DNA of 63,104 nt. Origin: DAOPZC01 sp035353175 (GTDB taxonomy: Bacteria; Verrucomicrobiota; Kiritimatiellia; RFP12; UBA1067). The stretch's first letter is position 1, and every line of letters begins with the position of its first letter. The stretch lies in assembly GCA_035353175.1 (NCBI GenBank), contig DAOPZC010000020.1, positions 1 through 63,104 on the forward strand, given 5' to 3'. Positions 40,726 to 48,697 of the stretch are shown one piece after another. The position numbers and the translations under genes were made by a program. The notes under the pieces are model-generated. The model saw nothing but the letters and a program-made list of their open reading frames with translations. It made no database searches and was not told the origin of the DNA.

Positions 40726-42843
40726 ATGCGTCGAGTCGGTACGTGTCTGGTGGCGGTGGCAATATGGGGCGGAGTGGCGTGGGGCGCGGCGGAGCCGGCG
40801 CCGCTCGATTGGCGCAAGGACACCTACGAGTCCGATCCGCCTCGGCTGGCGAATCCGCTCAGGGACGCGACGCTGTCGGTGTCCGGTCAATGGAGCGACC
40901 GCGGGCCGCAGTACGTGACGGACGGCGAAATCGTGGCCAACAACCATTGGGCTTGCGAACAGCTGCCCGCCGTGCTGACGGTTGCGATGCGCGAAAAGTC
41001 CGCGTTCAGCGCGTGCCGCATCTGGTTCTATTTCGGCGAGCCGCGGATCTACAAGTTTTTCATCGAGGCGTCGCCTGATAACCGGTCGTGGACGCGGATT
41101 GCCGACTGGACCAAGAACGACCGGCCCGCGACGGCGGAAGGCTTTGTCGTCGCGTTCGGCAAGGAGGTGGAGGCGCAGTATCTCCGCGTCACCATCACCG
41201 ACAGCAGCGTGCGCGGAGCGGGCGGACACATCGTCGAGTTGATGGTGTCTTCTGCGGCGCTCACGCCGGGGCTGCACGGACGGCAGGCGCCGACGGACCG
41301 GATCGACGACGCGAACGCGACGGGCGACGAATCGCTCAAGACCTGGCGCGCTGCGGCTTGGCGTAACGAGCGCGTGCATGGGCAGTTCGTGGTCTGGTCT
41401 GCGGAAGCGGTGCCGCAGCTGCGCCTCCGCGCCACAGCCCTCCGCAGCGAGAAAGGCGCGGAGATTCCCGCATCGGCCGTGGTGCCGCGCTTTGTGCGCT
41501 ACGTGCGCGCGGGCAAAAAGACGGCGGGCGATATTCTCGATCCCGCGCCGAGCGTCGACCTGCCGGCCGGCGGGTTCCGGCCCGTGTGGCTGACCGTCAC
41601 GGTGCCGGCGAAGACCCGCCCCGGACTTTACCGCGGGTGCTTGACCGTCAAGGGCGCGGCCGGCAAGGAGGTGGCGTTCCCGCTGGAGCTCGAGGTCCTG
41701 GGCGCAAAACTGCCAGACCCGGAGGACTGGGCCTTCTTCCTGGACCTGTGGCAGCATCCGTGGGCGGTGGCGCGGTATCACGGCGTCGCGCCTTTTTCGC
41801 CGGAGCACTATCGCCTGCTGGAGCCCATTTACCGCGAGCTCGCGAACGCGGGGCAGAAGACACTGACGACGACCATCGCCGAGCTCCCCTGGAACCACCA
41901 GAATTTCGACGCGTACCATACGATGATCCCGCACGTCAAGAACGCGGACGGCTCGTGGTCGTTCGACTATGCCTTGTTTGACGAGTACGTGGCCTTCGGA
42001 AAACGGTGCGGTCTTGGCCCTCAGATCCACTGCTACACCATGGCGCCGTGGGGCGACCGCGTGTACTATATCGACGGCTCCACGGGCGACCAGATTTCGG
42101 TTGCGCTCCGTCCCGGCACGCCGGAGCACGAAGCCTATTGGGGGCCGTTTTTGAAGGCGTTCCAGCGGCACCTCGTGAAGAAGGGTTGGGCCGACGACAC
42201 CTACATCGCGATGGATGAGCGCGGCCCCGAGGACACGCGGGCGACGGCCGACTGTGTGAAGAAGTTCGCGCCGCGCCTGAAGATCGCCATGCCCGGCAAC
42301 CATCCTCCGAGCCATTTCAAGGGGATCGCGCTCGACAACTACTGCCAGTTCATCGCGCATGTCGATGACGCTTTTCTGAAGGAGGTGCCGCAGCGTCGCG
42401 CCGAGGGCAAAGTCACAACCTTTTACGTGTGCTGCGGCCCCTCCCGGCCCAACACCTTCACCTTCAGCCCGGCGGACGAGCAGGTGTGGCTCGGGCTCTA
42501 TGCGGCGGCCAACGGATTGGACGGCTTTCTGCGCTGGGCTTTTGTGAACTGGCCGCGCGATCCGCTGTTCGACTCGGGGTTCGGGCCGTGGCCGGCTGGC
42601 GACACGTTCCTGCTCTATCCCGGCCCGCGCTCCTCGGTGCGCTGGGAGATGCTGCGCGACGGCATCGAGGAGTCCGAGAAGATCCGCGTGCTGCGCGGGC
42701 GGCAGGCGGCCAGTCCGGCGCTGGACGAGTCGCTGTCGGCCTTCCATTTCAAGTCCGCGGAAAAGAGCACGGGGGCGGCGTTGAGCGAACAGGTGCGACG
42801 TGCTCGGCAGGCGGTCGAGGACGCCGCGCGGACGCTGCGGTGA
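40726..42843 (+). CDS. Secreted GH123-like (DUF4091) protein with discoidin-type domain
   Basis: This 705-aa protein has a signal peptide (TCLVAVAIWGGVAWGAAE), an F5/8 type C-like carbohydrate-binding domain (about 35-185), a beta domain and a DUF4091/GH123-type TIM barrel (about 330-660). GH123 enzymes are exo-beta-N-acetylgalactosaminidases using an Asp-Glu pair and the substrate acetamido group. Such a pair is seen in YIAMDERGPED. Other family-like segments are LDLWQHPWAVARY, GLDGFLRWAFVNWPRDPLFD and RWEMLRDGIEESEKI, the last being very typical of DUF4091 proteins. AAAAGGGAGG precedes the ATG. Substrate specificity is not certain. Confidence 0.75.
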   Translation: MRRVGTCLVAVAIWGGVAWGAAEPAPLDWRKDTYESDPPRLANPLRDATLSVSGQWSDRGPQYVTDGEIVANNHWACEQLPAVLTVAMREKSAFSACRIWFYFGEPRIYKFFIEASPDNRSWTRIADWTKNDRPATAEGFVVAFGKEVEAQYLRVTITDSSVRGAGGHIVELMVSSAALTPGLHGRQAPTDRIDDANATGDESLKTWRAAAWRNERVHGQFVVWSAEAVPQLRLRATALRSEKGAEIPASAVVPRFVRYVRAGKKTAGDILDPAPSVDLPAGGFRPVWLTVTVPAKTRPGLYRGCLTVKGAAGKEVAFPLELEVLGAKLPDPEDWAFFLDLWQHPWAVARYHGVAPFSPEHYRLLEPIYRELANAGQKTLTTTIAELPWNHQNFDAYHTMIPHVKNADGSWSFDYALFDEYVAFGKRCGLGPQIHCYTMAPWGDRVYYIDGSTGDQISVALRPGTPEHEAYWGPFLKAFQRHLVKKGWADDTYIAMDERGPEDTRATADCVKKFAPRLKIAMPGNHPPSHFKGIALDNYCQFIAHVDDAFLKEVPQRRAEGKVTTFYVCCGPSRPNTFTFSPADEQVWLGLYAAANGLDGFLRWAFVNWPRDPLFDSGFGPWPAGDTFLLYPGPRSSVRWEMLRDGIEESEKIRVLRGRQAASPALDESLSAFHFKSAEKSTGAALSEQVRRARQAVEDAARTLR

Positions 42844-42869
42844 AGGGGCCGCGGCCGCGGAGTGTGACC

Positions 42870-42898
42870 TTGACCTGTAACCCCATCCGTGTTATCAA
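42870..42898 (+). promoter_or_regulatory. Candidate promoter for the second TIM barrel-Gfo/Idh module
   Basis: TTGACC (42870-42875) and TATCAA (42893-42898) are separated by 17 bp, about 75 bp before the ATG at 42972. This is the best -35 hexamer seen in the window. Confidence 0.45.
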
Positions 42899-42971
42899 TA
42901 TTCCGAATACTAATGCTGGTTTTTGGCCCGGACGGGGGTTTGGGCCATGGGTTTCAGCGAGAGGACATGAT

Positions 42972-43937
42972 ATGAAAAGACGTGATTTCCTGACAGCCTC
43001 GGCCGTGGCTGGGGTCGCCGCAGTTTGCAGTGCGCAACGGGCGTCGGCCCAGGGCCAGGTTAGCGGAGGAAACGGAATGCCGAAACTGACAGCGCCGGAA
43101 AAGCCGGCCGAATTGAATCTCTGCCTGCAGTGGGGCGCAATCCCCGGCGGCGAAATCAAGGAGAAGCTGGACTTCCTCGAGGCCAACGGCTTCGGTGCCG
43201 TCGAGATCCCCTCCGGCGACTGGCCGATCAAGAACTGCGATGCCATGAGCGAGGCGATGAAGGGGCGCAAGCTTTTCCTCGCCACGGCCTGCGGCCCGAG
43301 CGATTTCTCCTACGCGGAGATCGAGAAGCGCGAGGCCGAGGTGCAGAAGTTTCTGCCGGTCATCGAGGCGCTGGGCAAGATGAAGTCGGTCGGCCTGATC
43401 ATCTGCCCTGCCCGCGGCAAGCTGAGCGAGCCCGGTCGGCTGAGCGGCAAGGAGCTGCGCAAGGACTTTGTGGAGAACACGGGCAAGCGGCTGGCGGAGC
43501 ATGCCGCCAAGAACGGCACGTCGATCGTGCTCGAGCCGCTGCGGCGCAACGAGACGCCCTTCCTGCGCCAGGTGGCGGACGGCGCGCGCATGGCCGCCGA
43601 CATCGGCCCCGGAGCGACGGTGATGGGCGATTTCTGGCACATGCAGCTGGAGGAGACGAGCTTTATGGGCGCGTTCATCTGCGGCGGCAAGCTGCTGACG
43701 CACGTCCACATCGCGGGGCTCAAGGAGCGGATCATCCCCGGCATCTACCCCGAAGCGGACAACTATGTGGACGGGTTCAAGGGACTCAAGCTTATCGGCT
43801 ACCGCGGCGCCGTCAGCTTTGAGGGCGGCTGGCCGAAGGATCCGAACGATCCCAAGAAGGGCCTTCCGCAGGAAGAGAAGACGAGGCTGATCCTCAACAT
43901 GGCCAAGATGCTGCGCGAGCAGTGGGCGATGGCGTGA
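42972..43937 (+). CDS. Tat-exported TIM-barrel protein, paralogue of 10750-11691
   Basis: This 321-aa protein has a Tat signal (MKRRDFLTASAVAGVAAV) and an AP-endonuclease-2-type barrel. Metal-ligand segments match its paralogue: VLEPLRRNETPFLRQVADGA, VMGDFWHMQLEET, THVHIAGLKE and SFEGGWPKD. The first-strand region differs (LCLQWGAIPGGEIKEKLDFLE). It is followed, 84 bp later, by a Gfo/Idh gene, the same order as in the minus-strand cluster. A role as isomerase or 3-keto-glycoside lyase in the periplasm is inferred. Confidence 0.8.
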   Translation: MKRRDFLTASAVAGVAAVCSAQRASAQGQVSGGNGMPKLTAPEKPAELNLCLQWGAIPGGEIKEKLDFLEANGFGAVEIPSGDWPIKNCDAMSEAMKGRKLFLATACGPSDFSYAEIEKREAEVQKFLPVIEALGKMKSVGLIICPARGKLSEPGRLSGKELRKDFVENTGKRLAEHAAKNGTSIVLEPLRRNETPFLRQVADGARMAADIGPGATVMGDFWHMQLEETSFMGAFICGGKLLTHVHIAGLKERIIPGIYPEADNYVDGFKGLKLIGYRGAVSFEGGWPKDPNDPKKGLPQEEKTRLILNMAKMLREQWAMA

Positions 43938-43944
43938 TTTGGCA

Positions 43945-43999
43945 GGGCGGCCCGCCGGCCGCCCGTACGGATTGGAGGGGGCGACCGGCGGGTCGCCCC
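43945..43999. repeat. Two adjacent REP-like hairpins
   Basis: GGGCGGCC-CGCC-GGCCGCCC (43945-43964) and GGGGCGACC-GGCG-GGTCGCCCC (43977-43999) are perfect stem-loops with 8- and 9-bp stems and 4-base loops, separated by 12 bp. The second form resembles palindromic repeats dispersed in many environmental genomes. They lie between the TIM-barrel and Gfo/Idh genes, where a stable hairpin could protect or attenuate mRNA. Confidence 0.7.
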
Positions 44000-44021
44000 T
44001 GTAAATACAAGGGAGAGAGAG

Positions 44022-45296
44022 ATGAATCGTAGAGAGTTTGTCAAGGGATCGTCCGTGTTTGCGGCGATGATGGCGGCGGCGCCGACCATCGTGGTGGGGC
44101 AGGGCGCCCCGCGTGTGTTCAAGGTCGGCATGATCGGCGCGGGCGGACGTTGCACGGGCGCGATGGCCAATCTGATCGAAGCCGCCAAGAGCATCGGGCA
44201 AGAGGTCAAGGTGGTGGCGGTTTGCGACTTCTTCGAAGAGAAGGCCAAGGCTGCCGCGAAGAAATTCGGCTGCGATGAAAAGATGGCGTTCGGCACGGCC
44301 AACGGCTACAAGCAAGTGCTCGCCAGCGACTGCGAGATCATCGTGACGGCGACGCCGCCCGCCTTCCGCCCGATCCATGTCGAGGCGGCGATCAAGGCCG
44401 GCAAACACGTCTTCGCCGAGAAGCCGGTAGCTGTGGACGGCCCCGGAATCCGCCAGTTCCTCGCGGCGGCCAAGCTCGCGCAGGAGAAGAAGCTGTCGCT
44501 GGTGGCCGGCACGCAGCGCCGTCATCAGGCGGGCTACCAGAAGCAGGCCAAGGCGCTTAAAGAAGGCAAGATCGGCCCCGTGGTCGGCGGCGCGATCTAC
44601 TGGAACGGCAACGTGCCGTGGGTGAAAAGGCGCGACCCGGGCGAATCGAACGCTTCGTACCTCTGCAAAAACTGGCTCAACTTTACGGAGCTGTCGGGCG
44701 ACCACATCGTCGAGCAGCACGTCCATAACCTCGACGTCGCGAACTGGTTCATCGGCCGTATTCCCAAGACGGCGACCGGATTCGGCGGGCGCGCACGCCG
44801 CAAGAGCGGCAACCAGTTCGACTTCTTCAGCATCGATTTCGACTACGGCGAGGGCGTGCACATTCATAGCATGTGTCGTCAAATCAAAGGCTGCTCCGAC
44901 TTCGTGGGCGAACGCCTGCGCACGACGGACGGCGAGATCTCGGGCGGCGGCAAGATTACGAAGGACGGAAAAGACCTTGCGCTGGACGGCAACTTCCAGG
45001 AAGGCAACCCGTATGTGGTCGAGCATGTCGACTTGTTGAAGGGGATGCTGAGCGGCGACGTGATCAACGAGGGCGAGAATGTGGCGCTGTCCACCGCCTG
45101 CGCGATCATCGGCCGTATCTCGGCCTACACCGGGCGCACGATCCGCATGTCGGACATCTTGGAGAACAAGGACTCCGAGTTCTACAACATGGCCTGCAAG
45201 CCCATGGCGGTCGACTTCGAGGGCAGCGGAGACGTGGTTCTGCCGCCTGAGAATGTGGCAGCCGTTCCCGGCATCGACGACCCGCGTTTCGCGTAA
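44022..45296 (+). CDS. Tat-exported Gfo/Idh/MocA oxidoreductase, paralogue of 9420-10697
   Basis: This 424-aa protein has a Tat signal (MNRREFVKGSSVFAAMMAAAP) nearly matching that of its paralogue, the Rossmann motif VGMIGAGGRCTGA, HVFAEKPVAVDG with the catalytic-loop lysine, GDHIVEQHVHNLDVANWFIGR and a C-terminus ending in VVLPPENVAAVPG, parallel to the paralogue's end. Both are the same length within one residue. A GGGAGAGAGA Shine-Dalgarno sequence lies before the ATG. It is the last gene of a short unit closed by the terminator at 45319-45351. Confidence 0.87.
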   Translation: MNRREFVKGSSVFAAMMAAAPTIVVGQGAPRVFKVGMIGAGGRCTGAMANLIEAAKSIGQEVKVVAVCDFFEEKAKAAAKKFGCDEKMAFGTANGYKQVLASDCEIIVTATPPAFRPIHVEAAIKAGKHVFAEKPVAVDGPGIRQFLAAAKLAQEKKLSLVAGTQRRHQAGYQKQAKALKEGKIGPVVGGAIYWNGNVPWVKRRDPGESNASYLCKNWLNFTELSGDHIVEQHVHNLDVANWFIGRIPKTATGFGGRARRKSGNQFDFFSIDFDYGEGVHIHSMCRQIKGCSDFVGERLRTTDGEISGGGKITKDGKDLALDGNFQEGNPYVVEHVDLLKGMLSGDVINEGENVALSTACAIIGRISAYTGRTIRMSDILENKDSEFYNMACKPMAVDFEGSGDVVLPPENVAAVPGIDDPRFA

Positions 45297-45318
45297 CTCG
45301 CGGCCGGTTTGTAAGGAG

Positions 45319-45351
45319 GGCCCGTTCCTGCGTGCAGGAGCGGGCCTTTTT
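45319..45351 (+). terminator. Intrinsic terminator after the Gfo/Idh gene
   Basis: A stem of up to 13 bp (GGCCCGTTCCTGC against GCAGGAGCGGGCC, one G-T wobble) is followed by T5, 22 bp after the stop codon. On the opposite strand there is no T-run, so apt is not terminated by it. Confidence 0.9.
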
Positions 45352-45368
45352 CATTGGGCCGCCGCCGG

Positions 45369-45896
45369 CTAAGCCTTCTCGCTGCTGTACTCGATCAGTG
45401 TCTTCACGTCGAACGCGGACAGCTTGCGCTTGTAAGGCAGGAAGGGCAGGCCAATGATTGAAAAGACACCGGCCACAAGGGCGTTCTGATGTTTGATCAT
45501 CGCCGCGACCGCCTCGATGGTGCCGCCTGTCGCGACCAGGTCGTCGATGATCAGATAGCGGTGGTCGGCGACGATGTCGTCGGCGTGCATCTCAAGGGTC
45601 GCTTCGCCATATTCGAGCGCGTAGCTCTGCGACACGGTCTTGCCCGGCAACTTGCCTTTCTTGCGGGCGAGCACGAGCGGTTTGCCCGTGCGGATGCAGT
45701 ATGCGCTGGCCACCAGAAAACCCCGGCTCTCGATTCCCACCACGCCGTCGATTCGGAATTTTTCATAATAGGCGACCATCTGGTCGATCACATAGGCGAA
45801 GGCTTCGGGATGCGTGAAGATCGTCGTGATGTCGTAGAAAAGGATGCCTGGTTTGGGGAAGTCGGGGACTTTGCGGATGACCTCGTCGAGATTCAT
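45369..45896 (-). CDS. apt: Adenine phosphoribosyltransferase
   Basis: This 175-aa type I phosphoribosyltransferase makes AMP from adenine and PRPP. Seen: VRKVPDFPKPGILFYDITT at the start (IPDFPKxGI-like), VGIESRGFLVA, ARKKGKLPGK and the PRPP-binding motif IIDDLVATGGT. The length is typical. It lies 152 bp after the adenine deaminase gene on the same strand; both proteins use adenine, as salvage and as degradation. Confidence 0.95.
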   Translation of the reverse strand: MNLDEVIRKVPDFPKPGILFYDITTIFTHPEAFAYVIDQMVAYYEKFRIDGVVGIESRGFLVASAYCIRTGKPLVLARKKGKLPGKTVSQSYALEYGEATLEMHADDIVADHRYLIIDDLVATGGTIEAVAAMIKHQNALVAGVFSIIGLPFLPYKRKLSAFDVKTLIEYSSEKA

Positions 45897-46048
45897 GAAT
45901 GACTCCTTAAAAATGGATCGCGGGCCGCTTTCCGGGCGGTCCGGGCCTATGCCTGAATGTGCCCGCCAGACGTAACGTTTTCATGGAAATCATGCAGGAA
46001 AGGCGCCTGGAAGGCAAGAACGAAGGCATGGCTTTGCGTGGCATCCGG

Positions 46049-47692
46049 TCAGCCGATGACAAAGAGCGGGACGTGTTGGCCGCGGTCGCAGTCGAAGAGC
46101 CCTTTGTCCGTCAGCTTGAGATGGGGAACGATGGGTCTTGCGAGGCAGGAGAGCGTCATGAAGGGAGAAGGCAGCGGGGTCCCCATGATCTTCGCGAGAC
46201 GGTCGCAGTCGCCGTAGGCGTGCGCCACGGTTTCGGCCGAACCGGTTGACATGAGGCCCGCGAGCGGCAGAGGAAGGGAGGTGAGGATTTTGCGGTTGTT
46301 GTCGGCGACCGCCAGCCCGCCTTTGAGCGCAATCACCTCGTTGACGGCGGCGGCGAGTGCCTCATCGGTGGCGCCGATGGCGATGACGTGGTGCGAGTCG
46401 TGCGACACGCTGGAGGCGATGGCGCCGCGGCGCAAACCGAAGCCTTTGACCAACGCGACCGCCGGCGGCGCGGGTCGGTAACGGTTGCAGACCACGAGTT
46501 TGATGAGGTCTCTGTCCGGGTCGGTGCCGATGACGCCCCCGTCGGCGGGGCAACGCTCTTGGAGATGGTCGGTCAGGTGGTGGCCGTCGCGGACGCCGAT
46601 GATCCTGACACGCTGCGTCTGGTGCGCGACAATGCGGAGGTCGGCGGGTGCGATGGGCGCCGCGGCGAAACGGTTCTCGATCACCGGCTCGCCTGCGGAG
46701 AGGATGGATACGCCGTCGCGCGCGACGCATTGCCCGCGCAACCAGACTTCGCGCGGCGTGAGGGTTTGCAGGTCGTCCACGATCTGGAAATCGGCCGTGT
46801 CGCCCACCTGGAGCAGGCCGAGCGGCAGCTTGTAGTGGAGCACGGGGTTGACGCAGGCGGCTTGCAGGACGGTCTGAAGCGAAATGCCGCGCTTAAACGC
46901 GGAAGACGCGATGAAATTGATATGATCGCGCAACAGGTCGCCCGGGGCCTTATTGTCGCTGCAGAACATGCACATTTCCGGGAAGCGTGCGATGAGAGGA
47001 ATGAAGGGCTCGAATTGGCGTGCGGCGGAGCCGTAACGGATCAGGAGCTTGATTCCTGCTTTGATCTTTTCGCGGGCCTCGTCGAACGTGAGGCTTTCGT
47101 GGTCGGTGCTGATGCCGGCGGCGGCACAGGCGCGGATGCCGTCGGCCGAGAGGCCGGGCGCATGGCCGTCGATGGGGAGGTGCCGTTTCTGTGCGGCGGC
47201 GATTTTTTCGAATACGTCGGGTTTCTTTTCGAGCACGCCGGAGACGTCCATGACCTCGGAAAGATGCGTGATGCCGGGAAACTTGAGAAGCCGGGCGACG
47301 GCCTCGGGGCCGATCTCCGCGCCGGCGGTCTCGAACAGCGTGGCCGGAACGCAGGAGGGCACGCCGAAGCCGAAAATGAAGGGCGTCTGCTTGGCCATCG
47401 CCAGCATGAGTTCGACGCCCCTTTCGCCGAGCACGTTGGCAATCTCGTGCGGGTCCGCGACGGCGGCGAGCGTGCCGTGGACCACGGCCGCACGTGCGAA
47501 AGCGGCGGGCGTGAGCATGGAACTCTCGATGTGCACGTGCGCGTCGACGAAGCCGGGCAGGATGTAGCCTGGGGCGGGATTTTCGTCTGGGGTGATCGAG
47601 AGGATCGTGCCCGGTTCCGAAATCGTCAGGCGCGCACCGAAACTTGTTTTCTGAATCGGGTCGACCAGTGTACCGCTGATAGTGTGTTGCAT
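46049..47692 (-). CDS. ade: Adenine deaminase
   Basis: This 547-aa amidohydrolase deaminates adenine to hypoxanthine. Seen: LPGFVDAHVHIESSML (metal His pair), VADPHEIANVLG, LSEVMDVSGVL, PIDGHAPGLS, STDHES and CSDNKAPGDLL, then the C-terminal Ade domain with SVSHDSHHVIAIG and a final CDRGQHVPLFVIG. The start at 47692 is chosen because TTTGGAATTT precedes it; the frame stays open for another 228 bp upstream but that part does not resemble the family. The enzyme uses Mn or Fe in known cases. Confidence 0.93.
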   Translation of the reverse strand: MQHTISGTLVDPIQKTSFGARLTISEPGTILSITPDENPAPGYILPGFVDAHVHIESSMLTPAAFARAAVVHGTLAAVADPHEIANVLGERGVELMLAMAKQTPFIFGFGVPSCVPATLFETAGAEIGPEAVARLLKFPGITHLSEVMDVSGVLEKKPDVFEKIAAAQKRHLPIDGHAPGLSADGIRACAAAGISTDHESLTFDEAREKIKAGIKLLIRYGSAARQFEPFIPLIARFPEMCMFCSDNKAPGDLLRDHINFIASSAFKRGISLQTVLQAACVNPVLHYKLPLGLLQVGDTADFQIVDDLQTLTPREVWLRGQCVARDGVSILSAGEPVIENRFAAAPIAPADLRIVAHQTQRVRIIGVRDGHHLTDHLQERCPADGGVIGTDPDRDLIKLVVCNRYRPAPPAVALVKGFGLRRGAIASSVSHDSHHVIAIGATDEALAAAVNEVIALKGGLAVADNNRKILTSLPLPLAGLMSTGSAETVAHAYGDCDRLAKIMGTPLPSPFMTLSCLARPIVPHLKLTDKGLFDCDRGQHVPLFVIG

Positions 47693-47965
47693 AAATTCCA
47701 AAGCTGTCGGTTTGTGCCGGACGGGACCAGCGGGGCCGGCGCGTTCACATGGCTGAACGGAAGCGTGTTCCCTGACACATTCGCGTACGGACACAGCATA
47801 GCCTGTCCAAAGCGGATCAGCAAGTCTCCTTTGGTGATCAGGAGGACCGGCCGCCAGGGAAAAAGGCGTTTCTGGCCACGAAGAAGCCTTCCGGACGGAA
47901 AAACGGCCTCCGATTTTCAAAAAATCTTCATCAAGATTTCATAAAAAATGATGCAAATTGTTAAT
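47693..47965. other. Divergent intergenic region between ade and mraZ
   Basis: The full gap to mraZ is 374 bp. The part next to ade is GC-rich and holds no gene I can support. From about 47880 the composition turns sharply AT-rich. I see no -35 hexamer at the right distance from the TATAAT at 47966. Confidence 0.5.
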
Positions 47966-47971
47966 TATAAT
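47966..47971 (+). promoter_or_regulatory. Candidate -10 element of the mraZ/dcw promoter
   Basis: A perfect TATAAT lies about 95 bp before the mraZ ATG in the most AT-rich stretch of the window. There is no obvious -35, so it may need an activator or use an UP-like A/T tract at 47941-47950. Confidence 0.4.
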
Positions 47972-48026
47972 ACAGTTAACGGTATTTAAAAATTGGTGTC
48001 AGAGGTGTGTTTGGCATTGACGTTCG

Positions 48027-48050
48027 GTGTCATAGGGTGTTTAATAGTGT
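48027..48050 (+). promoter_or_regulatory. Three GTGT direct repeats with exact 10-bp spacing: candidate MraZ operator
   Basis: GTGT occurs at 48027, 48037 and 48047, exactly one helical turn apart, ending 17 bp before the mraZ start. A further GTGTCA lies at 47996. In Escherichia coli MraZ binds three direct repeats of TGGGN with 10-bp periodicity upstream of its own gene, so position and periodicity match while the core differs. Confidence 0.5.
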
Positions 48051-48066
48051 CAACAAAGGTCAAACT

Positions 48067-48546
48067 ATGGTTTCCTCTGGAGGACAGAGTGCCGGGACGT
48101 TGGCCGGGCCGGGTTTGCTGGTCGGCCGGTACGATCACGCGTTGGATCCCAAGAAGCGTTTCACCATCCCTGCGGGGTGGCGGGAACTGATGGGGACTCC
48201 GGACTATGTCTACATCATGCCTGATCCGAAGGAGAAGTGTTTGAACCTGTTGCCGCCCGCGGAGATGGAGGGGCGGCTCGACAAGTTGCGTCAGCGTGCG
48301 CTGTTCGACAGAGGCGCGAGTGCGGCGTTGCGGGTGTTGGGCGAGAACTCCGAGCAGGTGATGTTGGACGTGCAGGGGCGCATTCGCATCAAGGACCGGT
48401 TGCTGAAGTTCGCGATGTTGGACGAGACGGTCGTCATGGTTGGCGCGCTGAACCGCGTGCAGCTCTGGTCGCCGGCGCTGCGGCCGGACGTGGAGACCGT
48501 CGACCAAGCCGCGTTCGCGGAGGCGTGCGAGGTGTTGCAGTTTTAG
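48067..48546 (+). CDS. mraZ: MraZ transcriptional regulator of the division/cell-wall cluster
   Basis: This 159-aa protein has two MraZ/AbrB-type repeats: the first around GRYDHALDPKKRFTIPAGWREL (residues about 20-41) and the second around LDVQGRIRIKDRLLKFAML (about 100-118), ending in ALNRVQLWSP. Family members form rings that bind repeats upstream of mraZ and repress the cluster, opposed by RsmH. AAAGGT precedes the ATG at 48067. It is the first gene of the cluster, as usual. Confidence 0.9.
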   Translation: MVSSGGQSAGTLAGPGLLVGRYDHALDPKKRFTIPAGWRELMGTPDYVYIMPDPKEKCLNLLPPAEMEGRLDKLRQRALFDRGASAALRVLGENSEQVMLDVQGRIRIKDRLLKFAMLDETVVMVGALNRVQLWSPALRPDVETVDQAAFAEACEVLQF

Positions 48547-48697
48547 CGGCGATGGGCGCGCAGACCGCGCGCGCCTGCTGAAAAGCGATTTGAGGCGCGG
48601 ACAGAACGATGCCGTCCGGGGAACGGACGCGGACTTCGGATGAACACGTTCTGTCTCGCGATCATGTTTTGGAGTTTGGAATTTGTCTGGAGGGACT

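Noticed and set aside
47693..47920. Upstream extension of adenine deaminase
   Set aside because: The frame is open, but the residues do not resemble the family, and the ATG at 47692 has a plausible ribosome-binding site and gives a normal N-terminus.
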